From Xanthobacteraceae bacterium (GTDB lineage: Bacteria > Pseudomonadota > Alphaproteobacteria > Rhizobiales > Xanthobacteraceae): 64,000 bases of DNA. Positions 41,618 through 50,707 of the stretch are shown here, one piece after another. A program made the position numbers and the translations under genes. The notes under the pieces were generated by a model, which saw only the letters and a list, made by a program, of their open reading frames with translations, ran no database searches and was not told where the DNA came from. The stretch spans positions 43,752 to 107,751 of the forward strand of contig JALHLQ010000012.1 of assembly GCA_022844485.1 (NCBI GenBank), in the 5' to 3' direction. The number at the start of each line of letters is the position of its first letter. Position 1 is the first letter of the stretch.

Positions 41618-41642
41618 GGAACAAGGTTCCTCCCTGTGCGTT
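41618..41642 (+). promoter_or_regulatory. EcfG-type promoter, long leader
   Basis: GGAAC (41618-41622), 16-bp spacer, CGTT (41639-41642); exact. The next supported gene is 315 bp away (41957); a weak frame starts at 41677. Confidence 0.6.
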
Positions 41643-41676
41643 TCGAGCCCAGCGTTCTCGTCTGTGCCGATTTGTC

Positions 41677-41967
41677 ATGAGTGCCGCAGCAATACAAGAC
41701 CAAATCGTCGGGCATTTGCAGGCGAGCCGCTTGCTGATCGGCCGCCTGCGGCGCGCCTGGTCGAAGGCTTCCGGAAGAGGACGAGTCGGAGAGAATCGCA
41801 TATGGGATTTCGATGGGCCCGGCTTGGTTGCGGCGGTGCGCAACCAGGAAACAAAGAAATGCCGATGCGCGTTTTCAGTGACGATGGTCCGGAGACCTAC
41901 CACCAGTAGTCTTGTTCAAAGCTCCTCCTTTTTGATCACGCTTTCGGAACCCCGCCATGCAGAATGA
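41677..41967 (+). CDS. Possible small protein upstream of 41957 gene
   Basis: A 96-codon frame from ATG 41677, 35 bp after an exact EcfG-type -10 element. The first 35 residues (MSAAAIQDQIVGHLQASRLL and a basic helix) look coding; the rest does not. It overlaps the next gene by 11 bp. The stretch might instead be a long 5' leader. Confidence 0.25.
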   Translation: MSAAAIQDQIVGHLQASRLLIGRLRRAWSKASGRGRVGENRIWDFDGPGLVAAVRNQETKKCRCAFSVTMVRRPTTSSLVQSSSFLITLSEPRHAE

Positions 41968-42163
41968 CAAGCCGGAAAAAGCAAACAGCATGCTGAGCGA
42001 GTGCATGCGCCAAATATTCGAAGCCGAGCAGGGGTCGGAACTCGTGGGGGCTTCACGTCTGGCGCGCGCCCTTGCGGAGCGGGATGCGCCGACTTTCGAT
42101 GCCTTGGTGGTGGCCCACCAGCAGCGCCGCCGCGTTGGAAAGAAGCGGCTTTCGCGGCGCTGA
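41957..42163 (+). CDS. Small conserved basic protein, 68 aa
   Basis: 68 residues from ATG 41957: an acidic helical N-terminal part (ANSMLSECMRQIFEAEQGSE), then VGASRLARALAERDAPTFDA and a strongly basic end HQQRRRVGKKRLSRR. The layout suggests a small nucleic-acid- or ribosome-associated protein, but no family is recognised. It lies between two EcfG-type promoters and 129 bp before the inositol-phosphate synthase gene. Confidence 0.5.
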   Translation: MQNDKPEKANSMLSECMRQIFEAEQGSELVGASRLARALAERDAPTFDALVVAHQQRRRVGKKRLSRR

Positions 42164-42195
42164 GGGGCCGGAGCCGGCAAGCGTCGCGATACCAA

Positions 42196-42220
42196 GGAAC
42201 ATTCCTTTTTTCCGTGCGTT
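42196..42220 (+). promoter_or_regulatory. EcfG-type promoter of inositol-phosphate synthase gene
   Basis: GGAAC (42196-42200), 16-bp spacer, CGTT (42217-42220); exact, 72 bp before the GTG start. Confidence 0.75.
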
Positions 42221-42292
42221 CACGTGGGCGGATTGGGTGCGGCTCAGCGCAGCGCCTGCCGTGCCCTGTGCGGAAGCCACGGAGCTCTCCAC

Positions 42293-43375
<1,083 letters not shown>

Positions 43376-43446
43376 GAGGCCGCCTCCACTTCAGCCGGCC
43401 TGCTTAGCGCAGCGGCTTTCCGATTGCATGAAGAGCCGGTCGTCCG

Positions 43447-44214
43447 ATGAGAGTGCTGAAATTGTCCCAGGACGAGATACGCCGCGAGGTGGAGGCGCTC
43501 GGCCCCTGGTTTCACAATCTCAATCTTGGCGGGGTGCAGACAGCGCCGTCGCATTTCTTGGGCGATTACCCGTCCGTGAAGTTCCGGCGATTTGCCGGCG
43601 CCATTCCGCAAGATCTCGGCGGCAAGACCGTGCTCGATATCGGGTGCAATGGCGGCTTCTATTCAATCGAGATGAAGCGGCGCGGCGCGCGGCGCGTCGT
43701 CGCGATCGACATGAATGAGGAATATCTCGCGCAGGCACGCTTCGCGGCGCGGGTCTCCGAGGTTGAGATCGAGTTTGCTTCGCTGTCCGTCTACGACGTC
43801 GGCAAGCTCGGCGAAAGGTTCGATGTCGTGCTTTTTCTCGGCGTTCTCTATCACCTGCGCCATCCTCTGCTGGCGCTCGATCTCATTCACGCTCATGTCG
43901 CCCGTGATCTGCTTGTCGTGCAATCGATGCAGCGCGGCAGCACGGAGATCGAGCCATTGTCAGACAACCATCATTTCTGGGAAACCGACATCTTCGACAA
44001 GCCCGGCTATCCCAAGCTGCACTTCATCGAGGGGCGCTATGCCGACGATCACACGAACTGGTGGGTGCCGAACCGGGCCTGCATCGAGGCGATGCTCCGT
44101 TCATCCGGTTTCGCCATCCTGAGCCGGCCCGAGGAAGAAACCTATATCTGCCGCCGCGTCGAGGCACCGGAGGGAGCGGGCGCGGTGTATCCGAGCCAAG
44201 GAGTGGAGGAATGA
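43447..44214 (+). CDS. TIGR04290-family SAM methyltransferase
   Basis: 255 residues. Motif I is TVLDIGCNGGFYSIEMKRRG, then VVAIDMNEEYLAQARFAA and the FDVVLFLGVLYHLRHPLLAL segment. The opening LGPWFHNLNLGGVQTAPSHF and the NHHFWETDIFDKPGYPKLHF stretch are features I associate with the TIGR04290 methyltransferase model, recalled from rhizobial glycan cassettes. The stop overlaps the next gene by 4 bp. It probably methylates a sugar of the product. The model name is from memory and needs checking. Confidence 0.75.
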   Translation: MRVLKLSQDEIRREVEALGPWFHNLNLGGVQTAPSHFLGDYPSVKFRRFAGAIPQDLGGKTVLDIGCNGGFYSIEMKRRGARRVVAIDMNEEYLAQARFAARVSEVEIEFASLSVYDVGKLGERFDVVLFLGVLYHLRHPLLALDLIHAHVARDLLVVQSMQRGSTEIEPLSDNHHFWETDIFDKPGYPKLHFIEGRYADDHTNWWVPNRACIEAMLRSSGFAILSRPEEETYICRRVEAPEGAGAVYPSQGVEE

Positions 44215-45131
44215 TCGAAGCGGCGATGATCTGGAACGAGCCAAACAACAAATCGCATTGGGATTTGCAGCTTGATGGCGAGTGGCGACTGTTTTCCGAA
44301 ATGGCGATTGCCGCGGGCAAGGCCATCAAGGCAGAAAACCCGTCGCTGGCGCGCGTGCTCGGCGGGATATCTCCGATCGACCCCGCCTTCATCGAGCGCT
44401 TGAAGCGAAACGGCGTGCTCGACGAGATCGACGTCGTGGCCGTGCACGGATTTCCGCTCGACTGGAATCTCTGGCCGATCCACGATTGGCCGGCAAAGCT
44501 CGACGAAATCCGCAAGGTCACCGACAAGCCGATCTGGGTCAGCGAGGTCGGGGTGTCAAGCTTCGGCGCCGAGGAGGTCCAGCATTGGGGCTTGCTGCGC
44601 ACCGCCGAACTTCTTCGTGGCCGTGCGCCGCGCATCCACTGGTACAGCCTGTGTGATCTCCCGCGCACCTGGGAGGCGACGACGCGACACAAGGAGGCGG
44701 AAGGCTCTTCCTATTATCGGCATTTCTATATGGGGCTCGTGCGTGAGGACGGCTCGCTGAAGCCCGCCTTCGAGGCATTCGCAAGTCTCACGCCCGAAAT
44801 CGGGCTTTGCCAGTGGTTTCATTTCGAGGACCATCGACTCGATGACGCGGTCGCCTTGATGAAGCGGCTCGGCGTGCGCACGCTCCGGACCGGGCTGTCC
44901 TGGGCCGACTTCTATCGGCCGAATGCGCTCGCCTGGTTCGACCGCATGATGGGCGCGCTCGAGGACTTCGAGGTCACGGTGACGTTCTGTTTCACGCCGG
45001 AGCATCGCGGGATCGCGCCCCACCATACGAGCCCGCCGCAATCGAATGAGGAATTCGCGGAGTTCTGCGCGTCGATGATCAGGCGCTACGCGCCGGGCGC
45101 GAGCGCAGGCGTGCTGCAGGCGGCGGAATAG
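44211..45131 (+). CDS. GH-A clan glycosidase (beta-xylosidase-like) with permuted barrel order
   Basis: 306 residues from ATG 44211, overlapping the methyltransferase stop by 4 bp. The protein begins at what is normally barrel strand 4: IEAAMIWNEPNNKSHWD carries the acid/base Glu (E10 in WNEPN). Strands 5-8 follow: RVLGGISP, IDVVAVHGFP, IWVSEVGVSS with the nucleophile Glu (about 112), IHWYSLCDLP. After residue about 190 come segments that look like strands 1-3: ALMKRLGVRTLRTGLSWADF, EVTVTFCFTPEHRGIAP, and helix FAEFCASMIRRYAPG, which normally leads into WNEPN. So the order appears circularly permuted. No upstream sequence encodes the missing first half. No signal peptide. Confidence 0.75.
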   Translation: MIEAAMIWNEPNNKSHWDLQLDGEWRLFSEMAIAAGKAIKAENPSLARVLGGISPIDPAFIERLKRNGVLDEIDVVAVHGFPLDWNLWPIHDWPAKLDEIRKVTDKPIWVSEVGVSSFGAEEVQHWGLLRTAELLRGRAPRIHWYSLCDLPRTWEATTRHKEAEGSSYYRHFYMGLVREDGSLKPAFEAFASLTPEIGLCQWFHFEDHRLDDAVALMKRLGVRTLRTGLSWADFYRPNALAWFDRMMGALEDFEVTVTFCFTPEHRGIAPHHTSPPQSNEEFAEFCASMIRRYAPGASAGVLQAAE

Positions 45132-45148
45132 CGGACAATCGCGCGGCT

Positions 45149-45168
45149 GCGGCCGTTTCCTCGGCCGC
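45149..45168. terminator. Hairpin between convergent genes
   Basis: gcggccg (45149-45155), loop tttcct, cggccgc (45162-45168), between the convergent GH-A and UDP-xylose synthase stops. No T-run, so termination is uncertain. Confidence 0.3.
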
Positions 45169-45169
45169 G

Positions 45170-46192
45170 TCAAATCGGCGGCGAGCCGACCTCCAGACCT
45201 GGCTCGGGCAGGCGCTGCCGCTGTTTCCCGGCCTCCTCGGCAAACCAGCGAATCGTCATCTTCAGTCCGGCTTCGAGCGAGACGCGGGGCGTCCAGTTCA
45301 GGAGTTCGGAGGCGAGCGAGATGTCGGGGCGGCGCCGGGTGGGGTCGTCGACCGGAAGGGGCCGATTCGCGACACGCGACGGCGATTGCGTCAGCGCGAG
45401 GACGCGATTGACGAAATCGGCGACCGTCAGCTCGGCCGGATTTCCGAGATTGACGGGGCCAGGCAATTTGCCTTCGTAGCGCATCAAACGAGACAATCCA
45501 TCGATCAGATCGGAGACGTAGCAGAAGGAACGCGTCTGCCGTCCGTCTCCATAGATCGTGATGTCATCGCCGGCGAGCGCCTGGGTGATGACGTTGGACA
45601 CGACGCGCCCGTCATCGGCGCGCATGCGCGGGCCATAGGTGTTGAAGATGCGGGCGACGCAGATGTTGGCGCGGCCGGCACGGGCAAAATCAAAGGTCAA
45701 GGCTTCAGCCGCCCGTTTTCCCTCGTCGTAGCAGGCGCGAGGGCCGGTTGGATTGACGTTGCCCCAATAGCTCTCGCGCTGCGGATGCACGAGCGGATCG
45801 CCATAGACTTCGCTGGTCGAGGCGAGCTGGAAGCGCGCGCCGGTGTTTTCCGCCAGCAGGAGGAGATTGCGGGTGCCCATGACGCTCGAGAGCATCGTGT
45901 GCTCGGGATCGCTTTGATAATGCGGCGGCGAGGCGGCGCAGGCGAGATTGTAAATGGCGCGAAGTCCGGCCCGCTTGAGTTGAGGCGGGATGGGATCGAT
46001 CACATCGAAGACGACCAACTCAAATCTCGGCTCACGCTCGAGCTTGCGCAGATTCTGTTTTCGCCCAGTCACGAAGTTGTCGAGACAGATGACGCGGGCC
46101 CCGTCGGCGATCAGCGCGTCGCATAAGTGAGATCCTAGAAAACCCGCGCCGCCGGCGACAAGTATCGTTTGACCCTTGATCGATCGCATCAC
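45170..46192 (-). CDS. UDP-glucuronate decarboxylase (UDP-xylose synthase)-like
   Basis: 340 residues. Extended SDR fold: NAD motif ILVAGGAGFLGSHLC, VICLDNFVTGRKQNL, catalytic ASTSEVYGDPLVHPQ and YDEGKR (Tyr-x3-Lys). The NPTGPRACYDEGKRAAEALT and ARIFNTYGPRMRADDGRVVS segments are characteristic of UXS enzymes, which make UDP-xylose from UDP-glucuronate. It lies 75 bp after the seven-gene glycosyltransferase operon on the same strand. UDP-xylose production agrees with the beta-xylosidase-like neighbour. Confidence 0.85.
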   Translation of the reverse strand: MMRSIKGQTILVAGGAGFLGSHLCDALIADGARVICLDNFVTGRKQNLRKLEREPRFELVVFDVIDPIPPQLKRAGLRAIYNLACAASPPHYQSDPEHTMLSSVMGTRNLLLLAENTGARFQLASTSEVYGDPLVHPQRESYWGNVNPTGPRACYDEGKRAAEALTFDFARAGRANICVARIFNTYGPRMRADDGRVVSNVITQALAGDDITIYGDGRQTRSFCYVSDLIDGLSRLMRYEGKLPGPVNLGNPAELTVADFVNRVLALTQSPSRVANRPLPVDDPTRRRPDISLASELLNWTPRVSLEAGLKMTIRWFAEEAGKQRQRLPEPGLEVGSPPI

Positions 46193-46245
46193 CTAAGCCC
46201 GGAAACTCGTGCACTTCAGGCAAGCAAAAAAATTGTATGTACCTC

Positions 46246-46270
46246 AACGTTCAAAGAAGCTCTTGGTTCA
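46246..46270 (-). promoter_or_regulatory. Near-match EcfG-type promoter of UDP-xylose synthase gene
   Basis: Reverse strand TGAAC-N16-CGTT; one mismatch. It is 54 bp upstream of the start at 46192 and overlaps the end of the upstream gene. Confidence 0.35.
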
Positions 46271-47380
46271 ATTCTGCAACACTGCCGGCGCCTCGGTTTC
46301 GCGAATTTCATTGCGGCGGCGGATGGCGGCAAGCAGATGCTCCTCAAGTTCCCTCGCGCGGTGGCGCGCGGTGTGCTGCGCAAGGACGCGGGCGCGCGCG
46401 GCCTCGGCGACGCTGCGCAGTTCCGCGTCGGAGCGCTCAAGCGCGGCGAGGACATCCGCGCTCGTCTGTGCGATCAGGATCTCCGTTCCCGGCCGCAGTG
46501 CCGTGTCGATGCCCGGCCAGTGGTCGGAGATGACCGGCGTGCCACAGGCGGCGGCTTCGAACAGGCGCACGCTCGGGCTGAAGCCGATGCGCATCATGTC
46601 GGCCCGCGTCACGTTCAGCGCCAGCCGCAGCGAAGCGTAGAAGCGCGGGTGGTCGCTTGGGGGGACATGATCGATGCGGACCACGTTGGCCGGCCAATCT
46701 ATGTCCGCCGGGAACTGCGCGCCGGCGACGATGAAGTCGAGATCAGGCCGCTGCCGGGCGGGAGCGATCAGGAGATTGTCGAGGGTCGGCTGCCGGTCCG
46801 GACTATAGGTCCCGAGATAACCGAGGGCGTAGGTTCTGGGCCGGGCCTGCGGCCGATAGGCCTCGGCATCGACCGAGCAGTAGAGGGCGCGCGCGGCCGG
46901 CGCGCCCAGCTCCGTCTCGATGCGGCGAAGGGTCGGTCCGCTGGTGAATGAGAGATAGAGATCGTAGCGAGGGATCAGTGCGGGCGCGATGTATTCGTAA
47001 TCGCCGCGCGCAAGCTTCGATAGCGTGACCGGAGTATCAATGTCGTAGAAGACGCGCGCGCCGCGCGCGTGCCGTAGCACCCATTCGCCGACGCGAACAC
47101 CGTCGGGAACGAACGAGCCTACAATCACGGCATCCGCTTGCGCGACCTCGGCCGCGAAACGATCGAGCGCGGAGTTGGCCGGGTAGAAGACGAGGCGGCA
47201 ATAAGGCGGGTCGATCAGATCGCGTTGCGACGCATACCAGGGCGTTTCCCGTTCGAGAAAAAGGATGTCGTGACCGCGTTCGGCGAGCGCGCGCAGGAGC
47301 GCGCGATAGGTCGTGGCGTGGCCGTTTCCCCAGGACGAGGACAGGCTCAGTCCGAAGACCACGATTCGCATTCGTCTCAT
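46268..47380 (-). CDS. CgeB-like glycosyltransferase, third of three
   Basis: 370 residues from ATG 47380, overlapping the upstream gene's stop by 4 bp. IVVFGLSLSSSWGNGHATTY begins the N-terminal Rossmann domain; YDIDTPVTLSKLARGDYEYI and LGYLGTYSPDRQPTLDNLLI mark the domain boundary; the C-terminal donor site is FSPSVRLFEAAACGTPVISD followed by HWPGIDTALRPG. This is the CgeB/DUF3880-type GT pattern. No membrane helix. It is the last gene of a tightly coupled operon. Sugar specificity unknown. Confidence 0.8.
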   Translation of the reverse strand: MRRMRIVVFGLSLSSSWGNGHATTYRALLRALAERGHDILFLERETPWYASQRDLIDPPYCRLVFYPANSALDRFAAEVAQADAVIVGSFVPDGVRVGEWVLRHARGARVFYDIDTPVTLSKLARGDYEYIAPALIPRYDLYLSFTSGPTLRRIETELGAPAARALYCSVDAEAYRPQARPRTYALGYLGTYSPDRQPTLDNLLIAPARQRPDLDFIVAGAQFPADIDWPANVVRIDHVPPSDHPRFYASLRLALNVTRADMMRIGFSPSVRLFEAAACGTPVISDHWPGIDTALRPGTEILIAQTSADVLAALERSDAELRSVAEAARARVLAQHTARHRARELEEHLLAAIRRRNEIRETEAPAVLQN

Positions 47381-48468
47381 GCGGCGGCTTCTTTTGTTTG
47401 CGCGACAAGCGGGCGGAGAACGGAATCGACCGCTGCCGCGCGGCGCTCGTAAGTATGTTCGGCGAGGATGCGCGCGCGCGCGGCGCGACCGATCTCTTGC
47501 GCGCGCTCGGGCGTCAGCGATGCGAGGTGCTGCGCCACTTCGGCGCCGTCGCGGGCGACGAGGACTTCCTTGTCGGGGGCGAGAAAGAGCTCGATCCCTT
47601 CCCACGAGTCGGTAATCAGGCAGGCGGCGGCGCCGGCCGCTTCGAAGACGCGCGTCGCCGGCGAATAGCCGAGCGCTGCCATACTGTCGCGGGCGATGTT
47701 GAGCACGGCTTTGGGCGTCGCGTTGAAGGCGTTGTGATCGCGCGTATAGACATGGCCGAGGTGGCGGATATTGGCGGGCAGAACGGCCGAATCCCAGCCG
47801 GCGCCGCCGATGACGAAGCGTTGCGAGGGGAGCATGTCCGCGGCGCGAAAGAAGAACTCGCGCACGCGCGCCTCGCGATCGGGAAGACGATTGCCGAGGA
47901 ATGCGAGGTCGCCGGCAAAGCGCGGATCGGGGGGCGCGGGTGCATGCGTCGCAGGGTCGAGCGCGTTGTAGATCGGGATGCAGCGCCGGGCGCCGAACGC
48001 CTCGTAGCCTGCAACCACGGGCGGGCCGCCGCCATAGGTGAAGACGATATCGATCGCGTCGAGAGCCTTGCGCAAAGGATGATCCGGGGCGCGCGCCATC
48101 TCGTCGAGCGTCGCGGCCGCATCCACATCCCAATACACGCGAAGCGCATCGGGCCGGGCGGCGCCAAACGCGCCGTCGAGCAATTCGTCGTCGAACACGC
48201 CGACGCCGCTCGCCTTGACGACGATGTCGGCGTTCCCCGCGCGTTCGACCACGTTGCGCAAACCCGCCACGGTCGCAGGATAGACGACCACTTTCGCCCA
48301 GTCCGGTGGATCGATGTCGCGGTGTTTCTGGCGGTCGTAAGCGTCGGGCTCGTAGAAGGTGATGTCGTAGCCGCGGCGGGCAAGCTCGACGAGCAGGCCG
48401 CGGTAATAGGTGGCGGCGCCGTTCCAATAGGACGACAGCAAGCTCGAGCCGTAGAAGGCGATCTTCAT
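47377..48468 (-). CDS. CgeB-like glycosyltransferase, second of three
   Basis: 363 residues from ATG 48468, overlapping neighbours by 4 bp at both ends. N-terminus MKIAFYGSSLLSSYWNGAAT and YYRGLLVELARRGYDITFYE; YWDVDAAATLDEMARAPDHP parallels the same position in its neighbour; C-terminal donor site SPATRVFEAAGAAACLITDS then WEGIELFLAPDKEVLVARDG. It is a paralogue of the genes on either side, so three successive duplications have produced different sugar specificities. Acceptor and donor unknown. Confidence 0.8.
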   Translation of the reverse strand: MKIAFYGSSLLSSYWNGAATYYRGLLVELARRGYDITFYEPDAYDRQKHRDIDPPDWAKVVVYPATVAGLRNVVERAGNADIVVKASGVGVFDDELLDGAFGAARPDALRVYWDVDAAATLDEMARAPDHPLRKALDAIDIVFTYGGGPPVVAGYEAFGARRCIPIYNALDPATHAPAPPDPRFAGDLAFLGNRLPDREARVREFFFRAADMLPSQRFVIGGAGWDSAVLPANIRHLGHVYTRDHNAFNATPKAVLNIARDSMAALGYSPATRVFEAAGAAACLITDSWEGIELFLAPDKEVLVARDGAEVAQHLASLTPERAQEIGRAARARILAEHTYERRAAAVDSVLRPLVAQTKEAAA

Positions 48469-49574
48469 GCTGTGACCTCGAGCGGCGTTCGGTCCTGGAT
48501 CGCCGCAACAATCGCGAGGAGTTCGTCGACGCGGTGCGCGCATGTGTGACGCGCCAAGATCGCGGCCCGACCGCTTGCGGAGAGGGCCGCCCGCAAGTCC
48601 GCGTCCTGCGCCAGCGCGCGCAGGCGCAGCGTCATCTCCGCGCCGGTGCGCGCAACGAGATAGTCGCGTCCGGGGCGGAACAGGCCCTCGGAGTCGTCCC
48701 AGGGAGAGCAGACGAGCGGAATGCCGCAGGCGAGCGCCTCGAACACGCGGATGGTCGGAATGCCCCTGAGCGGTCCGGTATAGGCGCGGCGCGGCACGTG
48801 TACGGTCGCAAGATGCTGTGCGAAGACGTGCGGTGCCTCGACATTGGGAAGCCAGCCGCGGTAGCGAACCCCCGTCCTCGCGAGGGCTGCGAGGGTGTCG
48901 GAAGGATAGCGAACGCCGTACACGTCAAGCGCAAGTCCGGCGTCGCGCGCCGGAATGAAAAGAAACTCGTTCAGTTCGGCGGCGCGCTCGCCGTCGCCCC
49001 AGTTGCCGATCCAAACGATGCCTTGGCGCTCGCGCTCGACGGGCGGCGGGCGGAAATGGGTGGCGTCGGCGGCCTCGTGCCAGACAAAGGCGCGCGTGCC
49101 CCAGCCGAGCCGGCGATAGACATCGGCGAGCGCCGCGCCGAAGGCGAGAACGCCGTCATAATGGCGGAGGTCGAAGGCGGCAATGGCGGCGGGATCGCTG
49201 ACTGCGCGATGATGCGTGTCGTGAAAGAGCAGCGTGAAGCGCGAGTTGCGCCGGGCCCGCCCGATTGCCGCGACGATGGCGGGATGCGTCCACTCGTGCA
49301 CGATGACGAGGTCGGCGCGCTCGAGCGCCTCGAGCACGTCGCGTTCGCCTCGATAAAGCGCGCAGGCGAGATCGGGATAAGCGGCGCCGAAGGCTTGCAG
49401 CGCTTGCACGCCATGGTCGGCAACGAGGTTCGTGCGGCTCCAGCCCTCGGCTGGCTCCAGGGCAATGACATCGTGCCCGCGCTTGACCAGTTCGCGCAAC
49501 ACGCCGCGCAGGAAATGCGCGTTGCCATGATTCCAGCACGAGAGCAGCGATTGCGTGACATAGACAATCTTCAC
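48465..49574 (-). CDS. CgeB-like glycosyltransferase, first of three
   Basis: 369 residues from GTG 49574, overlapping the upstream stop by 4 bp (GTGA). KIVYVTQSLLSCWNHGNAHF and LRGVLRELVKRGHDVIALEP form the N-terminal strand-helix unit; VWHEAADATHFRPPPVERER and GIVWIGNWGDGERAAELNEF follow; donor site is IPTIRVFEALACGIPLVCSP with WDDSEGLFRPGRDYL. Related to the two downstream genes. Confidence 0.8.
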   Translation of the reverse strand: MKIVYVTQSLLSCWNHGNAHFLRGVLRELVKRGHDVIALEPAEGWSRTNLVADHGVQALQAFGAAYPDLACALYRGERDVLEALERADLVIVHEWTHPAIVAAIGRARRNSRFTLLFHDTHHRAVSDPAAIAAFDLRHYDGVLAFGAALADVYRRLGWGTRAFVWHEAADATHFRPPPVERERQGIVWIGNWGDGERAAELNEFLFIPARDAGLALDVYGVRYPSDTLAALARTGVRYRGWLPNVEAPHVFAQHLATVHVPRRAYTGPLRGIPTIRVFEALACGIPLVCSPWDDSEGLFRPGRDYLVARTGAEMTLRLRALAQDADLRAALSASGRAAILARHTCAHRVDELLAIVAAIQDRTPLEVTA

Positions 49575-50707
49575 GCCGCGACCCTTTGCTGGACCAAGCT
49601 CAGGCGGTGCCGTTTCTGGGCCGCGCGGTAGGCGTCGAGGGTCGCATAAGCCATGCTCTCGACGGTGTAGATACGGGCGCGCTTGCGCGCCGCGTTGGAG
49701 AGGCGCGTGGCGTAGCCCTTGTGCGACACGATGTGCGACACTGTTTCGGCGAGCGCGACCTCGTCGTTCGGCGGCACAAAGGCGGCGGCGCCGTGCCACA
49801 ATTCGCGAAAGGTCGGAATGTCGGACAGGACGAGCGGGCAGCCGCGTTGCGCGGCCTCGAGCACGGATAATCCGAACGGCTCATAGAGCGCGGTCGAGAC
49901 GAAGACCGACGCGCTCCGGCACCAGAGATCAAGCTCGCCTTCGCTCACGGGGCCCACGGCGCGGACGTGCCGGAGGCGGATCGCCGCACCGTTCGGACCC
50001 TCGGTCGGGCCTGCGGCGAGAACCGGGAAGGGAAGTCGGCGCGCCGCACGTTCGATGGTGGCGACGTTTTTTCCCTCATCCCACAGCCGACCGACGGTGA
50101 TGACGAAGGGGCCGACATGCAGGTCGCGGCGCCTGGGATTCTTCGGCAGGCTGCGGCCATTAGGGATGATGAGAGGACGGTGAGCCAGGCCGTGCGCTCT
50201 TGCCGTGGCTTTGGCGAAGGACTTCGAGGGAGCGATGACCATGTCGGCGGCCCGATAGCCAGCCCCGGTGAGCGATGCGCGCCAGGAGAAATCTTCCGGC
50301 GGCGCGCCGCCGCGCACGGTATTCCACCAGGTTGCGACGCAGGAATGCGCAGTCGCAACGACCGGCACGGAAAAGCTCGATTTCGCTGCGAGCGCGGGGT
50401 GATTCAAATGAATCACGTCCGCGCCGATGCGCTCGGCAAACGCGGAAAGCGCGCTTCCCGCGCGCATGACTTCGCTCGCGTCGTCGGCCAGCCACTCGGG
50501 CGCAAGGCCGGTTTCGAGGAGGTCGATGCCGGGCGTAGCGCGGAGGCCAGCCACTTGATGCGCGGCGGGGGGCGGCCCGAGGAGGGCCAAAGTCGTGCGT
50601 CGGGTGCGGCGTTGGAGGTCACGCGCCAAATCCAAGGCGTATTGCCAAACGCCACCCACGGCATCCACCGTCATCAGCACATGCAGCGGTTTTGGCTCAC
50701 GCATCAT
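49571..50707 (-). CDS. GT4-family glycosyltransferase
   Basis: 378 residues; two adjacent ATGs at 50707 and 50704. VLMTVDAVGGVWQYALDLAR opens a GT-B fold; VVATAHSCVATWWNTVRGGA and PSKSFAKATARAHG are N-domain segments; GPFVITVGRLWDEGKNVATI begins the C-domain; the EX7E motif is in YEPFGLSVLEAAQRGCPLVL, a typical retaining GT4 signature. Overlaps the radical SAM gene's end by up to 11 bp. It probably starts or extends the oligosaccharide. Confidence 0.85.
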   Translation of the reverse strand: MMREPKPLHVLMTVDAVGGVWQYALDLARDLQRRTRRTTLALLGPPPAAHQVAGLRATPGIDLLETGLAPEWLADDASEVMRAGSALSAFAERIGADVIHLNHPALAAKSSFSVPVVATAHSCVATWWNTVRGGAPPEDFSWRASLTGAGYRAADMVIAPSKSFAKATARAHGLAHRPLIIPNGRSLPKNPRRRDLHVGPFVITVGRLWDEGKNVATIERAARRLPFPVLAAGPTEGPNGAAIRLRHVRAVGPVSEGELDLWCRSASVFVSTALYEPFGLSVLEAAQRGCPLVLSDIPTFRELWHGAAAFVPPNDEVALAETVSHIVSHKGYATRLSNAARKRARIYTVESMAYATLDAYRAAQKRHRLSLVQQRVAA

